A stretch of 23,301 nucleotides of DNA from Candidatus Woesearchaeota archaeon (GTDB lineage: Archaea > Nanobdellota > Nanobdellia > Woesearchaeales > JACPBV01). Every line of letters begins with the position of its first letter. Position 1 is the first letter of the stretch. Shown here in pieces: positions 1 to 7,889 of the stretch. The translations under genes and the position numbers were made by a program. The stretch covers positions 1 to 23,301 of the forward strand of contig JAHWHQ010000111.1 of the NCBI GenBank assembly GCA_019323195.1. The letters run 5' to 3'. Below the pieces are notes generated by a model. That model was given only the letters and a program-made list of their open reading frames with translations. It made no database searches and was not told the origin of the DNA.

Positions 1-2
1 CA

Positions 3-1718
3 GCATGCATATTAAAAGACGGAGAACTGATAGCGGCTGCTCAGGAGGAGAGGTTCTCAAGAAAAAAGCATGACACGGACTTTCCCGAGAAGGCAATAGA
101 TTTCTGCCTTAAAAAAGCAGGGATAAAGCCTGGCGAAATCAATTATATAGCATTTTATGAGAAGCCTTTCCTGAAGTTCGAGAGGCTGCTGTACCAGCAC
201 CTGGAGATGTTTCCAAGAAGCTTTTTGACGTTTTTTCAGTCAACACCTTCATGGATAAACGAGAAGCTGAGGGTTACAAAGGTGATAAGGAAGAGGCTCA
301 AATACAAAGGGGATGTTCTTTTCATACCGCACCACATGGCTCATGCTGCATCCTATCTGATAAGCCCTTTTAAGGAAGCTGCTATCCTTACATGGGACGG
401 GGTAGGGGAATGGACAACGACGGCATACGGCTATGCAAAAGGCAGTGATATTAATCTAAAGAAGGAGATCATATTTCCGCATTCTATGGGGCTTCTTTAT
501 TCTGCGATTACAGCTTACCTCGGGTTCAGGGTGAACAATTCAGAGTATAAGGTCATGGGGCTGAGCCCTTACGGAACAAGGGATAAAGAAAAGAACCCGT
601 ATTACAATAAGCTGAAAAAGGTCGTTGATATAAAAGAGGACGGGAGCTTTAATTTTGACATGTCTTATTTTGTCTTTCATTACAAGGCAAGGATGCCCAG
701 CAAAAAATTATGCAGGCTGCTGGACGGGCCTATAAGGAAACCGGAATCAGAGCTCACCCAAAGGCACAAGGATATTGCAGCAGCACTGCAGATGATAACA
801 GAGGAGTCGCTTATCAAGATGCTCAACCATATCCATAAGGAAACAGGATGCAGGAATCTTGTTATCGGAGGGGGGTGCGGGCTGAACAGTGTTGCAAACG
901 GGAAGATATTAAGCAATGCACCTTTTGAGAGCGTATGGCTGCAGCCTGACCCAGGGGACGGAGGAACATCGATAGGGGCTGCTTTTTATGCCTATAATGC
1001 TATCCTAGGAAAGGAAAGGAGCTATGCGCTTAAAAGCGCGTCCCTGGGGCCTGATTTTTCAGATGAGGAGATAAGGGATTTTCTGGACAGGAACAAGATC
1101 GAATATTCCCATTTCAAGGATGAGAATGAGCTTATAAAAGATGTTGCCAGGATGATCCATGAGAACAATGTTGTCGGATGGTTCCAGGGAAGGATGGAAT
1201 GGGGGCCAAGAGCGCTTGGAAACAGGAGCATATTATCAAACCCGTGCAACCCTGATATGCAGGAGATACTTAACCTGAAGGTAAAGCACAGGGAAAAGTT
1301 CCGGCCTTTTGCACCTGTCGTCTGCGAGGATGATGCATTAAGGTATTTTGAATGCGATAAGCCGATTCCCTACCCTACTGATTTCATGCTTATGGTCTAT
1401 CCTGTAAAAAAAGAGTGGCATAACAAGATACCTTCTGTTACGCATGTTGACGGATCAGGGAGGCTGCAGAGCATAAGGAGGGAGCAGAACCGGCTTTATT
1501 ATGACATTATCAAGGAATTCGGAAGATTAAGCGGTGTCCCTATCCTGATAAATACATCATTCAACATAAGGGGGGAGCCTATCGTATGCAGGCCTTATGA
1601 TGCCTATAAATGCATGATGGGGACAGGGATAGACTGCCTGGTCATGGGAAATTTCCTGATAAAAAGGGAAAATAATAAAAAGGACATATGGGATAGTGAA
1701 AAATATGCAAAAGACTAA
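3..1718 (+). CDS. NodU/CmcH-family O-carbamoyltransferase, 5' end cut by window edge
   Basis: The open frame runs in from the window edge (first full codon at base 3) and reads ACILKDGELIAAAQEERFSR, the usual start region of NodU/CmcH proteins, so only a few N-terminal residues are missing; a start at base 207 would remove conserved sequence. Family members transfer a carbamoyl group from carbamoyl phosphate, via carbamoyl-AMP, to a sugar or natural-product hydroxyl. Seen here: a metal-binding HHMAHA motif just after base 330, TWDGVGEW, SEYKVMGL, the GGGCGLNSVANG loop, and in the C-terminal YrdC-like half GRMEWGPRALGNRS, KHREKFRPFAPV and ILINTSFNIRGEPIV. About 571 residues remain, close to full family length. 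The stop overlaps the next gene by 23 bases, so they are probably translated together. Neighbours suggest an acceptor on a surface or extracellular glycan; the substrate cannot be read from sequence. Confidence 0.93.
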   Translation, partial: ACILKDGELIAAAQEERFSRKKHDTDFPEKAIDFCLKKAGIKPGEINYIAFYEKPFLKFERLLYQHLEMFPRSFLTFFQSTPSWINEKLRVTKVIRKRLKYKGDVLFIPHHMAHAASYLISPFKEAAILTWDGVGEWTTTAYGYAKGSDINLKKEIIFPHSMGLLYSAITAYLGFRVNNSEYKVMGLSPYGTRDKEKNPYYNKLKKVVDIKEDGSFNFDMSYFVFHYKARMPSKKLCRLLDGPIRKPESELTQRHKDIAAALQMITEESLIKMLNHIHKETGCRNLVIGGGCGLNSVANGKILSNAPFESVWLQPDPGDGGTSIGAAFYAYNAILGKERSYALKSASLGPDFSDEEIRDFLDRNKIEYSHFKDENELIKDVARMIHENNVVGWFQGRMEWGPRALGNRSILSNPCNPDMQEILNLKVKHREKFRPFAPVVCEDDALRYFECDKPIPYPTDFMLMVYPVKKEWHNKIPSVTHVDGSGRLQSIRREQNRLYYDIIKEFGRLSGVPILINTSFNIRGEPIVCRPYDAYKCMMGTGIDCLVMGNFLIKRENNKKDIWDSEKYAKD

Positions 1719-3228
1719 TGAGGAGATTGATGAGGGGATAGTCAGCTTTCTTAAGAATAATGAAGGGCAGGAATTTTTCCTTGTAAAAATCAAGGAAAAC
1801 CTGGATTACAAATCAAAATTACTGAAAAAGAGGCTTAGAAAACTAAAGGCAAAAGGAAAAGTAGGGATAAGAAACACTAATGAAGGAAAGGTATATTACT
1901 TTAAGGGTAATGCAGATGAAAAAAAGAGCAGGATGAAGGCCAATATAGCTGCTATGTGCATTGCTGTCCTGATCATGCTCGTCCTTGCAGAGGCAGGGTT
2001 CAGGGCATATTATGGCATTACAGGAAAAGTGGTAGGCATTAACGAGGAAGAAAAATGCGGCAAGTCAGCATTTAGGAAGGCTTCAAATGAAGAGAACCCC
2101 AACAGGTTCCTTCCAGGGGATACAGCTTATTTTGAATACAGCGAGTTTTCAGGGGTAAGGCCCAGAGCGAACTGGAAGGGAAATGTTGTCAGAAACTTAA
2201 AATTAGATGACGGGGGGGAGGCACAATTCGTGCTTTATGACTCAAACACAAACAACATACATACACGCGGCTTGAAAGATATCAGCATGGAAAAGCCTGA
2301 AGGAATTACAAGGATAGCTGTCCTGGGCGATTCGTTCACATGGGGTGCTGAGACCTTTATGAGATTCAGCTATCCAAGCATCTTAGAGAATCTTGTCCCG
2401 GATTCAGAGGTCCTTAATTTCGGGATTGAGGGGACCGGCATTGATGTCATGTTCTTAAGATGGAAGTATGAGGTTCTTCCGTTAAAGCCTGATGTTGTCA
2501 TTATGGCAATGTATTTTGATGATGTAAGAAGGTCCCAGCCATGCATACACAAGCCAAGATTTATGGTAGAGGACGGAGAGCTTGAGATGACAAACTTCCC
2601 GCCACCTTCATATGAAGAGATACTTAAGGAATATAAAAAACCTATTTTTGAAAGCTATTTCATTAAAACCTTACTTTATAACACTAATAGTTTCGGAGGG
2701 GTGGCGGAAAAGCAGTATGAATACGGGTTTGAGATATTAAGCCCTATGCTTGACATAATGAAAAAGACGTCAGAAGAGCAGGATATTTATTTTATGGTCC
2801 TGCTGATAGAAAGGGGAAATTTTGATTCCCCGCTGCAGTATGAGGAAATGACAGAAAGCGCAATCCAGGTAAGAAAGAGGCTGGAAGAGATTGTGATTAA
2901 GAAAAACATACCTTTTGCATCATCAACAGAGATTTTCGGCAAGGAAAACTTTGTTCCTAATGATTATCTCACACACAAGAAAGGGCATTTCCTTCCTGAC
3001 GGCAACGGCTATCTGGCGCAGGGAATCAGGGATAAACTTATGGAGGAAGGGGTAATTGATGTTAAAGAAGGAGGGAGGGATTATTTCTTTAATTATGATA
3101 ATGAGAATAACATCCTGGTCTTGACAGATAAAGAAGACCAATCATATAAAAGGCTTATCGTGCCATTTGATATAATCCAGGACGGACAGGTAATAACCGA
3201 AAGGTTTTTTAATATTCCCATATATTAA
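1696..3228 (+). CDS. Winged-helix / transmembrane / SGNH-hydrolase-like protein
   Basis: A 510-residue protein with three parts. Residues about 9-70 look like a winged helix: helix EEIDEGIVSFLKNN, a helix pair ending LLKKRLRKLKAKGK, then a wing ending GKVYYFK. Residues 82-99 are a single hydrophobic membrane segment. Residues about 205-450 look like an SGNH/GDSL hydrolase: IAVLGDSFTWG with candidate nucleophile Ser213, VLNFGIEGTG as the glycine block, DVVIMAMYFDD as the third block, and HFLPDGNGY with candidate catalytic His431. The usual Asp three residues before that His is Lys428, so activity is uncertain. SGNH enzymes in glycan loci add or remove acyl groups on sugars outside the membrane; the winged helix would be cytosolic. 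The GTG start at 1696 overlaps the carbamoyltransferase gene; an ATG three codons later is equally possible. Confidence 0.75.
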   Translation: MKNMQKTNEEIDEGIVSFLKNNEGQEFFLVKIKENLDYKSKLLKKRLRKLKAKGKVGIRNTNEGKVYYFKGNADEKKSRMKANIAAMCIAVLIMLVLAEAGFRAYYGITGKVVGINEEEKCGKSAFRKASNEENPNRFLPGDTAYFEYSEFSGVRPRANWKGNVVRNLKLDDGGEAQFVLYDSNTNNIHTRGLKDISMEKPEGITRIAVLGDSFTWGAETFMRFSYPSILENLVPDSEVLNFGIEGTGIDVMFLRWKYEVLPLKPDVVIMAMYFDDVRRSQPCIHKPRFMVEDGELEMTNFPPPSYEEILKEYKKPIFESYFIKTLLYNTNSFGGVAEKQYEYGFEILSPMLDIMKKTSEEQDIYFMVLLIERGNFDSPLQYEEMTESAIQVRKRLEEIVIKKNIPFASSTEIFGKENFVPNDYLTHKKGHFLPDGNGYLAQGIRDKLMEEGVIDVKEGGRDYFFNYDNENNILVLTDKEDQSYKRLIVPFDIIQDGQVITERFFNIPIY

Positions 3229-3237
3229 CATCCAAGA

Positions 3238-3399
3238 ATGGCAAACAACAAATCATTTGTAGGAGAAATATGGGATTTTTTAAAAGTAAGGAAAGCATGG
3301 TGGCTTACCCCCATAGTAATCATGTTTATCCTTATAGGTATACTGATCATATTCGGGCAGAGTTCACCATTGTCACCATTTATATATGCCTTGTTTTAG
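3238..3399 (+). CDS. DUF5989 (SxtK-like) small membrane protein
   Basis: A 53-residue gene that length cut-offs easily miss. It begins MANNKSFVGEIWDFLKVRKA, continues WWLTPIV, has one hydrophobic segment (IVIMFILIGILIIFG) and ends SSPLSPFIYALF. The pattern F-x-E-x-W-x-F-L-x-x-R-K-x-W-W-L-x-P followed by one membrane helix and a P-F-I-Y-x-L-F end is that of DUF5989, a family known beside carbamoyltransferase genes, including sxtK near sxtI in the saxitoxin cluster. No biochemical function is established. It starts 9 bases after the SGNH-type gene and stops 6 bases before the TPR glycosyltransferase, so it lies in the same transcription unit. By association it probably assists carbamoylation or modification at the membrane. 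The family call rests on recognition of the motif pattern. Confidence 0.85.
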   Translation: MANNKSFVGEIWDFLKVRKAWWLTPIVIMFILIGILIIFGQSSPLSPFIYALF

Positions 3400-3405
3400 A
3401 TCTTG

Positions 3406-5262
3406 ATGAAATTCAGCAAAGAAAAGATATACTTTATCGTGATTATACTTGTAACCTCTTTTGCCTATATTGGAATACTTAAAAACGGGTTTGTGTGGGA
3501 TGACCACCAGTTTATTGAAGGATGGGGGCTTACAAGAAGCTTCTGGAACATACCTTCTGTCCTTAAGGGGGCAACGCCGCCGGAGCATACAGGCGTTTAC
3601 AGGCCTCTAAGGGGATTATTCTACATGATTAGCTATAAGCTCTGGAAACTAAACCCGCCGGGCTATCATTTTCAATCAATGATGATACATCTTATCTGCA
3701 CAGTGCTGGTCTATCTTATCGCTGTCCAGATAACAAAGAAAAAAACAATCGGGTTCATGGCTTCTCTACTGTTCGGAACCCACCCGATACATACTGAGGC
3801 AGTTACACCTGCAGCGTCAGGTTTTGATTTGATAGGGATTGTTTTTTTCCTTGCTTCGTTCTACCTATACCTAAAAGCGGAATCTGAAGGGAATAAGGCA
3901 GGGTGGATATACCCTTGTTCAGCAGTATTTGCAGCACTGGCCTTTTTTACATACGAGCTTACGCTTACTCTTCCAATACTGATCGTCTTCTATGACATAT
4001 GCTTCAAAAGGATCAAAAAAGAGAGCTTATACAGAAGGATAAAGAGATACTCCCCTTATCTTATAAGCGCTATGGTGTACCTGTTCATCAGGTTTTTTAT
4101 CCTGGACATATGGGGTAAAGGAGGTTATTTTGCAGGAAGCTTTTACCTAACGATGCTTACGATGAGCAAGGCCTTTCTCAAGTATATCTATCTTGTAATA
4201 TTTCCGTTCAGCCTGAATTTTAACCATAAGATATCCAGCGGAATCCTTTCTTATGTCGTTACAGACATGAACAGAGAGGCTGTAATTGCGCAGTCAGTCC
4301 TGGATTTTAACATTTTATCGTCGATAGCCGTGATTATTGCACTGCTGGCAATCATGATGAAAGGAATCAAAAAATTCCCGCTGGTCTCTTTCTGCATAGG
4401 CTGGTTTTTTATCGGGTTGCTGCCTGTATCCAATATTATCCCGCAGCTGGTTGTATTATCAGAGAAATACCTGTATATACCATCATTCGGATTCTGCCTG
4501 CTTTTTTCTTATCTGACCTATAACCTTTACTCATCAATATCAAAAAAAAATAAGTTAATGGGGAAGGCTATTGCTGTCCTTTTCGCATTTGTGGTAATCT
4601 CATATACCATAACTGCCATCGAAAGAAACAAGGACTGGAGGGATGACCTTGCCTTATGGTCAAAGACAGCTGAAAGGTCGCCTGAAAGCGCATTTGCGCA
4701 TAACAACCTCGGGTGGGTCCTGCACCTTAAAGGAGAGAAAGGGCCTGCACTTGAGGAATACGAAAAAGCCCTAAAAATCAACCCGCGGCTTTTTGAGGTT
4801 TATTATAACATAGGCCTGATCTACCAGTCTGAAGGGAAGAACGAGATAGCCATAGAGTACTATAAAAAAGCCATATCAATAAACCCTGATTATGCCCTGC
4901 CTTACCATGAGCTTGGAAAGGCATACTATGAGCAGGGGATGAATGAACCGGCGATAGAGGAATACAAAAAGGCCATAAGCATAAACCCCGGATTCAAGGA
5001 GGCTTACTATAACCTTGGCAATGCATATCATGCGCTGGGAGATATTGATCATGCTATGAAGGAATACAGAAAGGCGCTTGCTATAGACCCGGATTACATA
5101 AATGCCCTGATAAACCTAGGCAACCTTTATTATATCAAAGGGGATATTGACATGGCAATCACTGAGTACGGAAAGGCTTTAGTGATAGAGCCTGGGAATG
5201 ATAAGGCAAGGAAAAACCTGGAACTTGCGATGAAAGAAAAAGGAACGTGGCAAGCTGAGTAG
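3406..5262 (+). CDS. TMTC-like multi-membrane glycosyltransferase with C-terminal TPR repeats
   Basis: A 618-residue integral membrane protein. The first two-thirds have many hydrophobic segments and GT-C-like features: an acidic WDDHQF motif after the first membrane helix (residues 31-36), a first extracytoplasmic loop with VYRPLRG, and LFGTHPIHTEAV near residue 125, a stretch typical of TMTC-type and related TPR proteins. Such enzymes use lipid-linked sugars and act outside the membrane. Residues about 428-596 form five tandem 34-residue TPR repeats, each with an AL/AI-x-INP-like end. The ATG at 3406 is preferred to the TTG one codon earlier. It follows the DUF5989 gene by 6 bases and closes the glycan cassette. 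Expected role: glycosylation of surface proteins or glycans, with the TPRs binding a protein partner. Donor and acceptor are unknown. Confidence 0.8.
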   Translation: MKFSKEKIYFIVIILVTSFAYIGILKNGFVWDDHQFIEGWGLTRSFWNIPSVLKGATPPEHTGVYRPLRGLFYMISYKLWKLNPPGYHFQSMMIHLICTVLVYLIAVQITKKKTIGFMASLLFGTHPIHTEAVTPAASGFDLIGIVFFLASFYLYLKAESEGNKAGWIYPCSAVFAALAFFTYELTLTLPILIVFYDICFKRIKKESLYRRIKRYSPYLISAMVYLFIRFFILDIWGKGGYFAGSFYLTMLTMSKAFLKYIYLVIFPFSLNFNHKISSGILSYVVTDMNREAVIAQSVLDFNILSSIAVIIALLAIMMKGIKKFPLVSFCIGWFFIGLLPVSNIIPQLVVLSEKYLYIPSFGFCLLFSYLTYNLYSSISKKNKLMGKAIAVLFAFVVISYTITAIERNKDWRDDLALWSKTAERSPESAFAHNNLGWVLHLKGEKGPALEEYEKALKINPRLFEVYYNIGLIYQSEGKNEIAIEYYKKAISINPDYALPYHELGKAYYEQGMNEPAIEEYKKAISINPGFKEAYYNLGNAYHALGDIDHAMKEYRKALAIDPDYINALINLGNLYYIKGDIDMAITEYGKALVIEPGNDKARKNLELAMKEKGTWQAE

Positions 5263-5272
5263 CAGAGGATTT

Positions 5273-6466
5273 CTATAAGGCCCCTATGAAGATGTTATGC
5301 TTGCTTCTTGTTATCCTAAGCCTTATCCTGCCCTTATCCTTATGACAGTTAGGTATTGAGATGGTCCTTTCCTTTGCAACAGCTATCTTCTCATTTTTTA
5401 ACCTTCCAGGGCATACTATCTCTGCTTCTATAACATCGCCTTTCTTGAACGGCTTTGGCAGCTGCCTTGTCTTTATTATGCCAAAATCACCCTCTGACTT
5501 TATCAGCTTTACCCGATATTTAAGCTCCCATCCCTTCAATCTTTTATAGAATTCGTCAAAGCTTACCTGCTTGACAGGGTTTCTTCCCAGCTTATAATCC
5601 AGGAAGTTCTGTATGCCGATATCTGCTCCTATCTCTTTAGCAAACCCTATTATCTTTGGCAGCTCATCAACATTTACAGTAGGGAGCAGGACAGGGGTTA
5701 TTATAAGGCCTGCTTTCTTTTTGATGATATGCCCGCATATATCCTTTATTCTCCGGATATTGTATCTCGTCCCGGATATCTTTTCAGCCAATTTTTCATG
5801 AAGGGCGTTTATCGATAGGTTGAACCTTGTAAGGCCTGCATCCACAAGCTCATCCACCCTGCTCTTGGTCAATAGGGTTCCGTTGGTATCTACAGAGATG
5901 GTCTTTACTTCCCTTATTCTGGATAGGTCCCTACCCAAGGAAGGAAGAGGGGAATAGAGCAGCGGCTCTCCCTGAGAGGCGATATGCGCCTCTATGCTAT
6001 CCACACCCTTAAACCTGACCAGCTTTTTGAACTCGTCTACAAGGTAATCCTTTTCCACAACAAAATCCATATCACGCCTGTCCTCATCCACAGAGCAGTA
6101 TATGCATCTAAGGTTGCAGCCTGTAACAGGCTTGACCTCGATGACGTTTGTCCCACGGTCTATCAAACCAAAGGATACGTTGCCTATGAGGGGGACAGCA
6201 GAGTTCTTATGGACATAAACGGTTTTTTTATTGTTCAAGCTGTTTCTTAGGGATTTGAAGCCTTTTTCAAGCAGAAGATAGAATTTTCTCTCTGCCTTTT
6301 CCTGAGGAATATTCCTAAAGGTTATGGCCTTATGCTCAAGAGCAAAATCGCCAATTTTTTTGAGATCATTTTTAGGAAGATGAAAATAGAAGATCCTAAG
6401 GAAATTTACCTTTATCATGCTTTCCTTGTCCTCAAACGAGAGGTCTTCAAAGGCTATTTTTGCCAT
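5273..6466 (-). CDS. Radical SAM protein with C-terminal TRAM-like domain (COG2100-like)
   Basis: A 397-residue protein with the radical SAM cluster motif CNLRCIYC (Cys117, Cys121, Cys124), an SQGEP motif near residue 164 that corresponds to the SAM-binding GGE, DTNGTLL near 193 and FNLSINAL near 216. Residues about 338-397 (PFKKGDVIEAEI through ERTISIP) look like a TRAM-type RNA-binding beta-barrel, as in MiaB-like and TrmA-like enzymes. The arrangement resembles an archaeal group of uncharacterised radical SAM proteins (COG2100). An RNA-modifying role is a reasonable inference from the TRAM domain but is not shown. It converges with the TPR glycosyltransferase gene, 10 bases apart. The start at 6466 is the first in-frame ATG; a later methionine at residue 17 is less likely because the preceding residues look folded. 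Confidence 0.8.
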   Translation of the reverse strand: MAKIAFEDLSFEDKESMIKVNFLRIFYFHLPKNDLKKIGDFALEHKAITFRNIPQEKAERKFYLLLEKGFKSLRNSLNNKKTVYVHKNSAVPLIGNVSFGLIDRGTNVIEVKPVTGCNLRCIYCSVDEDRRDMDFVVEKDYLVDEFKKLVRFKGVDSIEAHIASQGEPLLYSPLPSLGRDLSRIREVKTISVDTNGTLLTKSRVDELVDAGLTRFNLSINALHEKLAEKISGTRYNIRRIKDICGHIIKKKAGLIITPVLLPTVNVDELPKIIGFAKEIGADIGIQNFLDYKLGRNPVKQVSFDEFYKRLKGWELKYRVKLIKSEGDFGIIKTRQLPKPFKKGDVIEAEIVCPGRLKNEKIAVAKERTISIPNCHKDKGRIRLRITRSKHNIFIGAL

Positions 6467-6565
6467 ATAAGATAGCTAAGTATGGGCCTTTTTTTATGTT
6501 TTTCTATGGATATCTAGGGCTTCTAGCATACCCTTGTCCAAATATAGGGGATTTCTACCCGTCAG

Positions 6566-6575
6566 ATTTAAATAT
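6566..6575 (+). promoter_or_regulatory. TATA box for the GINS gene
   Basis: The stretch ATTTAAATAT lies about 45 bases before the GINS ATG in a 153-base gene-free interval. Transcription would begin near 6597, giving a leader of roughly 20-25 bases. A G-run at 6597-6601 is too far from the ATG to be a Shine-Dalgarno site. Confidence 0.5.
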
Positions 6576-6619
6576 GGAAATATATCACTCTTATCAGGGG
6601 GATTAGACAGAATCTAAGA

Positions 6620-7270
6620 ATGGAAGAAGATAATAAAGACGAGGTTACTATAACCTATGAAACCCTTTTTGAGCTTTTGAGAAGGGAGAAGGACAGGAGC
6701 GAGCTTCAGAAGCTGGACAGCTCTTTCCTGAATAATGTGCTGATGTACCTTAAGGACAAGCAGACAGTAATGAACAAGGAGCAGACAGACCTGTTCTCTG
6801 CAGAGGAAAGGAGGAAGACGTCAGAGCAGCTGGAGAACGTGAAGAAGATAATAAGGGAATTATATGACAGGAGAGAAAAGAAGATCATTATCATGGCTGT
6901 GGAGAAGAGCAAGAACAGGTCAGCCATTATAGACCATTCTGTCTTTCTAAGGGAGGAAAAAGAGCTTTTTAACAATCTTGTCAAGGTATTGGAAACAAGC
7001 AGGGAGGATGTGCTGTTTAACCTGATCAATATGAAAGTGCCTGTATCCTCACAGGCTTTTGGAGCAGAGAAAAAGGAAGCTAAAGAAGAAAAAAAGGAGA
7101 GAAAGAAGGACACAAAACTGGTAAGATTCTTAAGCGCTGTCCCTAAATTTGTAGGCAAGGAGCTGGAGGAATACGGGCCTTTTGAGGAAGAGGATATAGC
7201 ATCACTGCCCATAGTGATCGCAGATGTGCTTATCAAAAAAGGAAGGACAGAGGAGATCAGCGAGGATTAA
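6620..7270 (+). CDS. Archaeal GINS complex subunit (Gins51/Gins15 type)
   Basis: A 216-residue replication protein. The N-terminal helical A domain (ITYETLFELLRREKDRSELQ, then LLYL-like helices to about residue 140) is joined by a Lys/Glu-rich linker (150-164) to a small C-terminal B domain (about 165-213) with VRFLSAVPKFVG, YGPFEEEDIASLP and IADVLIKKG, the pattern of the GINS B domain. A-then-B order is that of Gins51 (eukaryotic Sld5/Psf1-like); Gins23 has the reverse order. GINS joins MCM and the Cdc45/RecJ-like protein in the replicative helicase complex. It is a lone gene with its own TATA box, and its 3' end overlaps the convergent glycosyltransferase gene by 14 bases. Confidence 0.88.
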   Translation: MEEDNKDEVTITYETLFELLRREKDRSELQKLDSSFLNNVLMYLKDKQTVMNKEQTDLFSAEERRKTSEQLENVKKIIRELYDRREKKIIIMAVEKSKNRSAIIDHSVFLREEKELFNNLVKVLETSREDVLFNLINMKVPVSSQAFGAEKKEAKEEKKERKKDTKLVRFLSAVPKFVGKELEEYGPFEEEDIASLPIVIADVLIKKGRTEEISED

Positions 7271-7889
7271 GATTGAGCTCATTTTCTATTTCCTTATCAG
7301 CTTTGCTGTCAGGAAACATCTCTTTTTTTGTATTTAATAATTGAAGGTAATACCTTGTTTTTTCCCTGCTTAGCTTAGGATGATGCCTTATTGCAATGCC
7401 GGTCTTTCCTATCCTTCCGCCAAGCTTTTTTATAGATTCCCTTACTGTCTCATGTATAGGGTAATCAAACCTTATTTCAGGAGCGTTCCTGAAAACCCTG
7501 CAGATGCCCCTGACAGAGATAACCCTGCCATCATGATAGCTATTCTGGATAAGCCTATAGCCAAGGATATCTTTATCCTTACATGATGAAAGGATGCCTT
7601 TTATCTTTATCAGGTCGTGTTTTGAAATATTCTCGTCAGGGTCAAGAACAAGGATCCAGCTCTTGGATGCCCTGCTTATAGAAAGGTTTCTTGCGCTGGA
7701 AAAATCATCAGACCATTTGAAAGAATATACCTTATCAGTAAAAGATTTTGCTATGTCTTTTGTTCGGTCAGATGAACCTGTATCAACTATTATTATCTCA
7801 TCCAAAAGGTCTTTTATCGGAGAAAGGCATTCCTTCAAAGATGCCTCTTCATCCTTAACTATCATGCATAGGCTGATTTCGGGCTTCAT
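7257..7889 (-). CDS. Family 2 glycosyltransferase (SunS/WaaE-like)
   Basis: A 210-residue GT-A glycosyltransferase. It begins MKPEISLCMIVKDEE, followed by EIIIVDTGSSDRT, FSSARNLSI and LVLDPDE, whose DPD is the metal- and nucleotide-sugar-binding DxD motif, then FRNAPEIRFDYPIHE. This is the usual start and order for GT2 enzymes related to SunS and WaaE. The ATG at 7889 is chosen because the family sequence begins there; the frame stays open to 7982 but the extra 31 residues match nothing and overlap the upstream gene further. Even so the gene overlaps the 3' end of the B12-type radical SAM gene by 35 bases, so the two are likely co-translated. At 210 residues it is a minimal catalytic domain with no membrane segment. 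Acceptor unknown. Confidence 0.87.
   Translation of the reverse strand: MKPEISLCMIVKDEEASLKECLSPIKDLLDEIIIVDTGSSDRTKDIAKSFTDKVYSFKWSDDFSSARNLSISRASKSWILVLDPDENISKHDLIKIKGILSSCKDKDILGYRLIQNSYHDGRVISVRGICRVFRNAPEIRFDYPIHETVRESIKKLGGRIGKTGIAIRHHPKLSREKTRYYLQLLNTKKEMFPDSKADKEIENELNLNPR

Noticed and set aside
6706..7236. 176-residue minus-strand frame opposite GINS
   Set aside because: Serine/leucine-rich shadow of a Lys/Glu-rich gene; the GINS B-domain match on the plus strand is clear.
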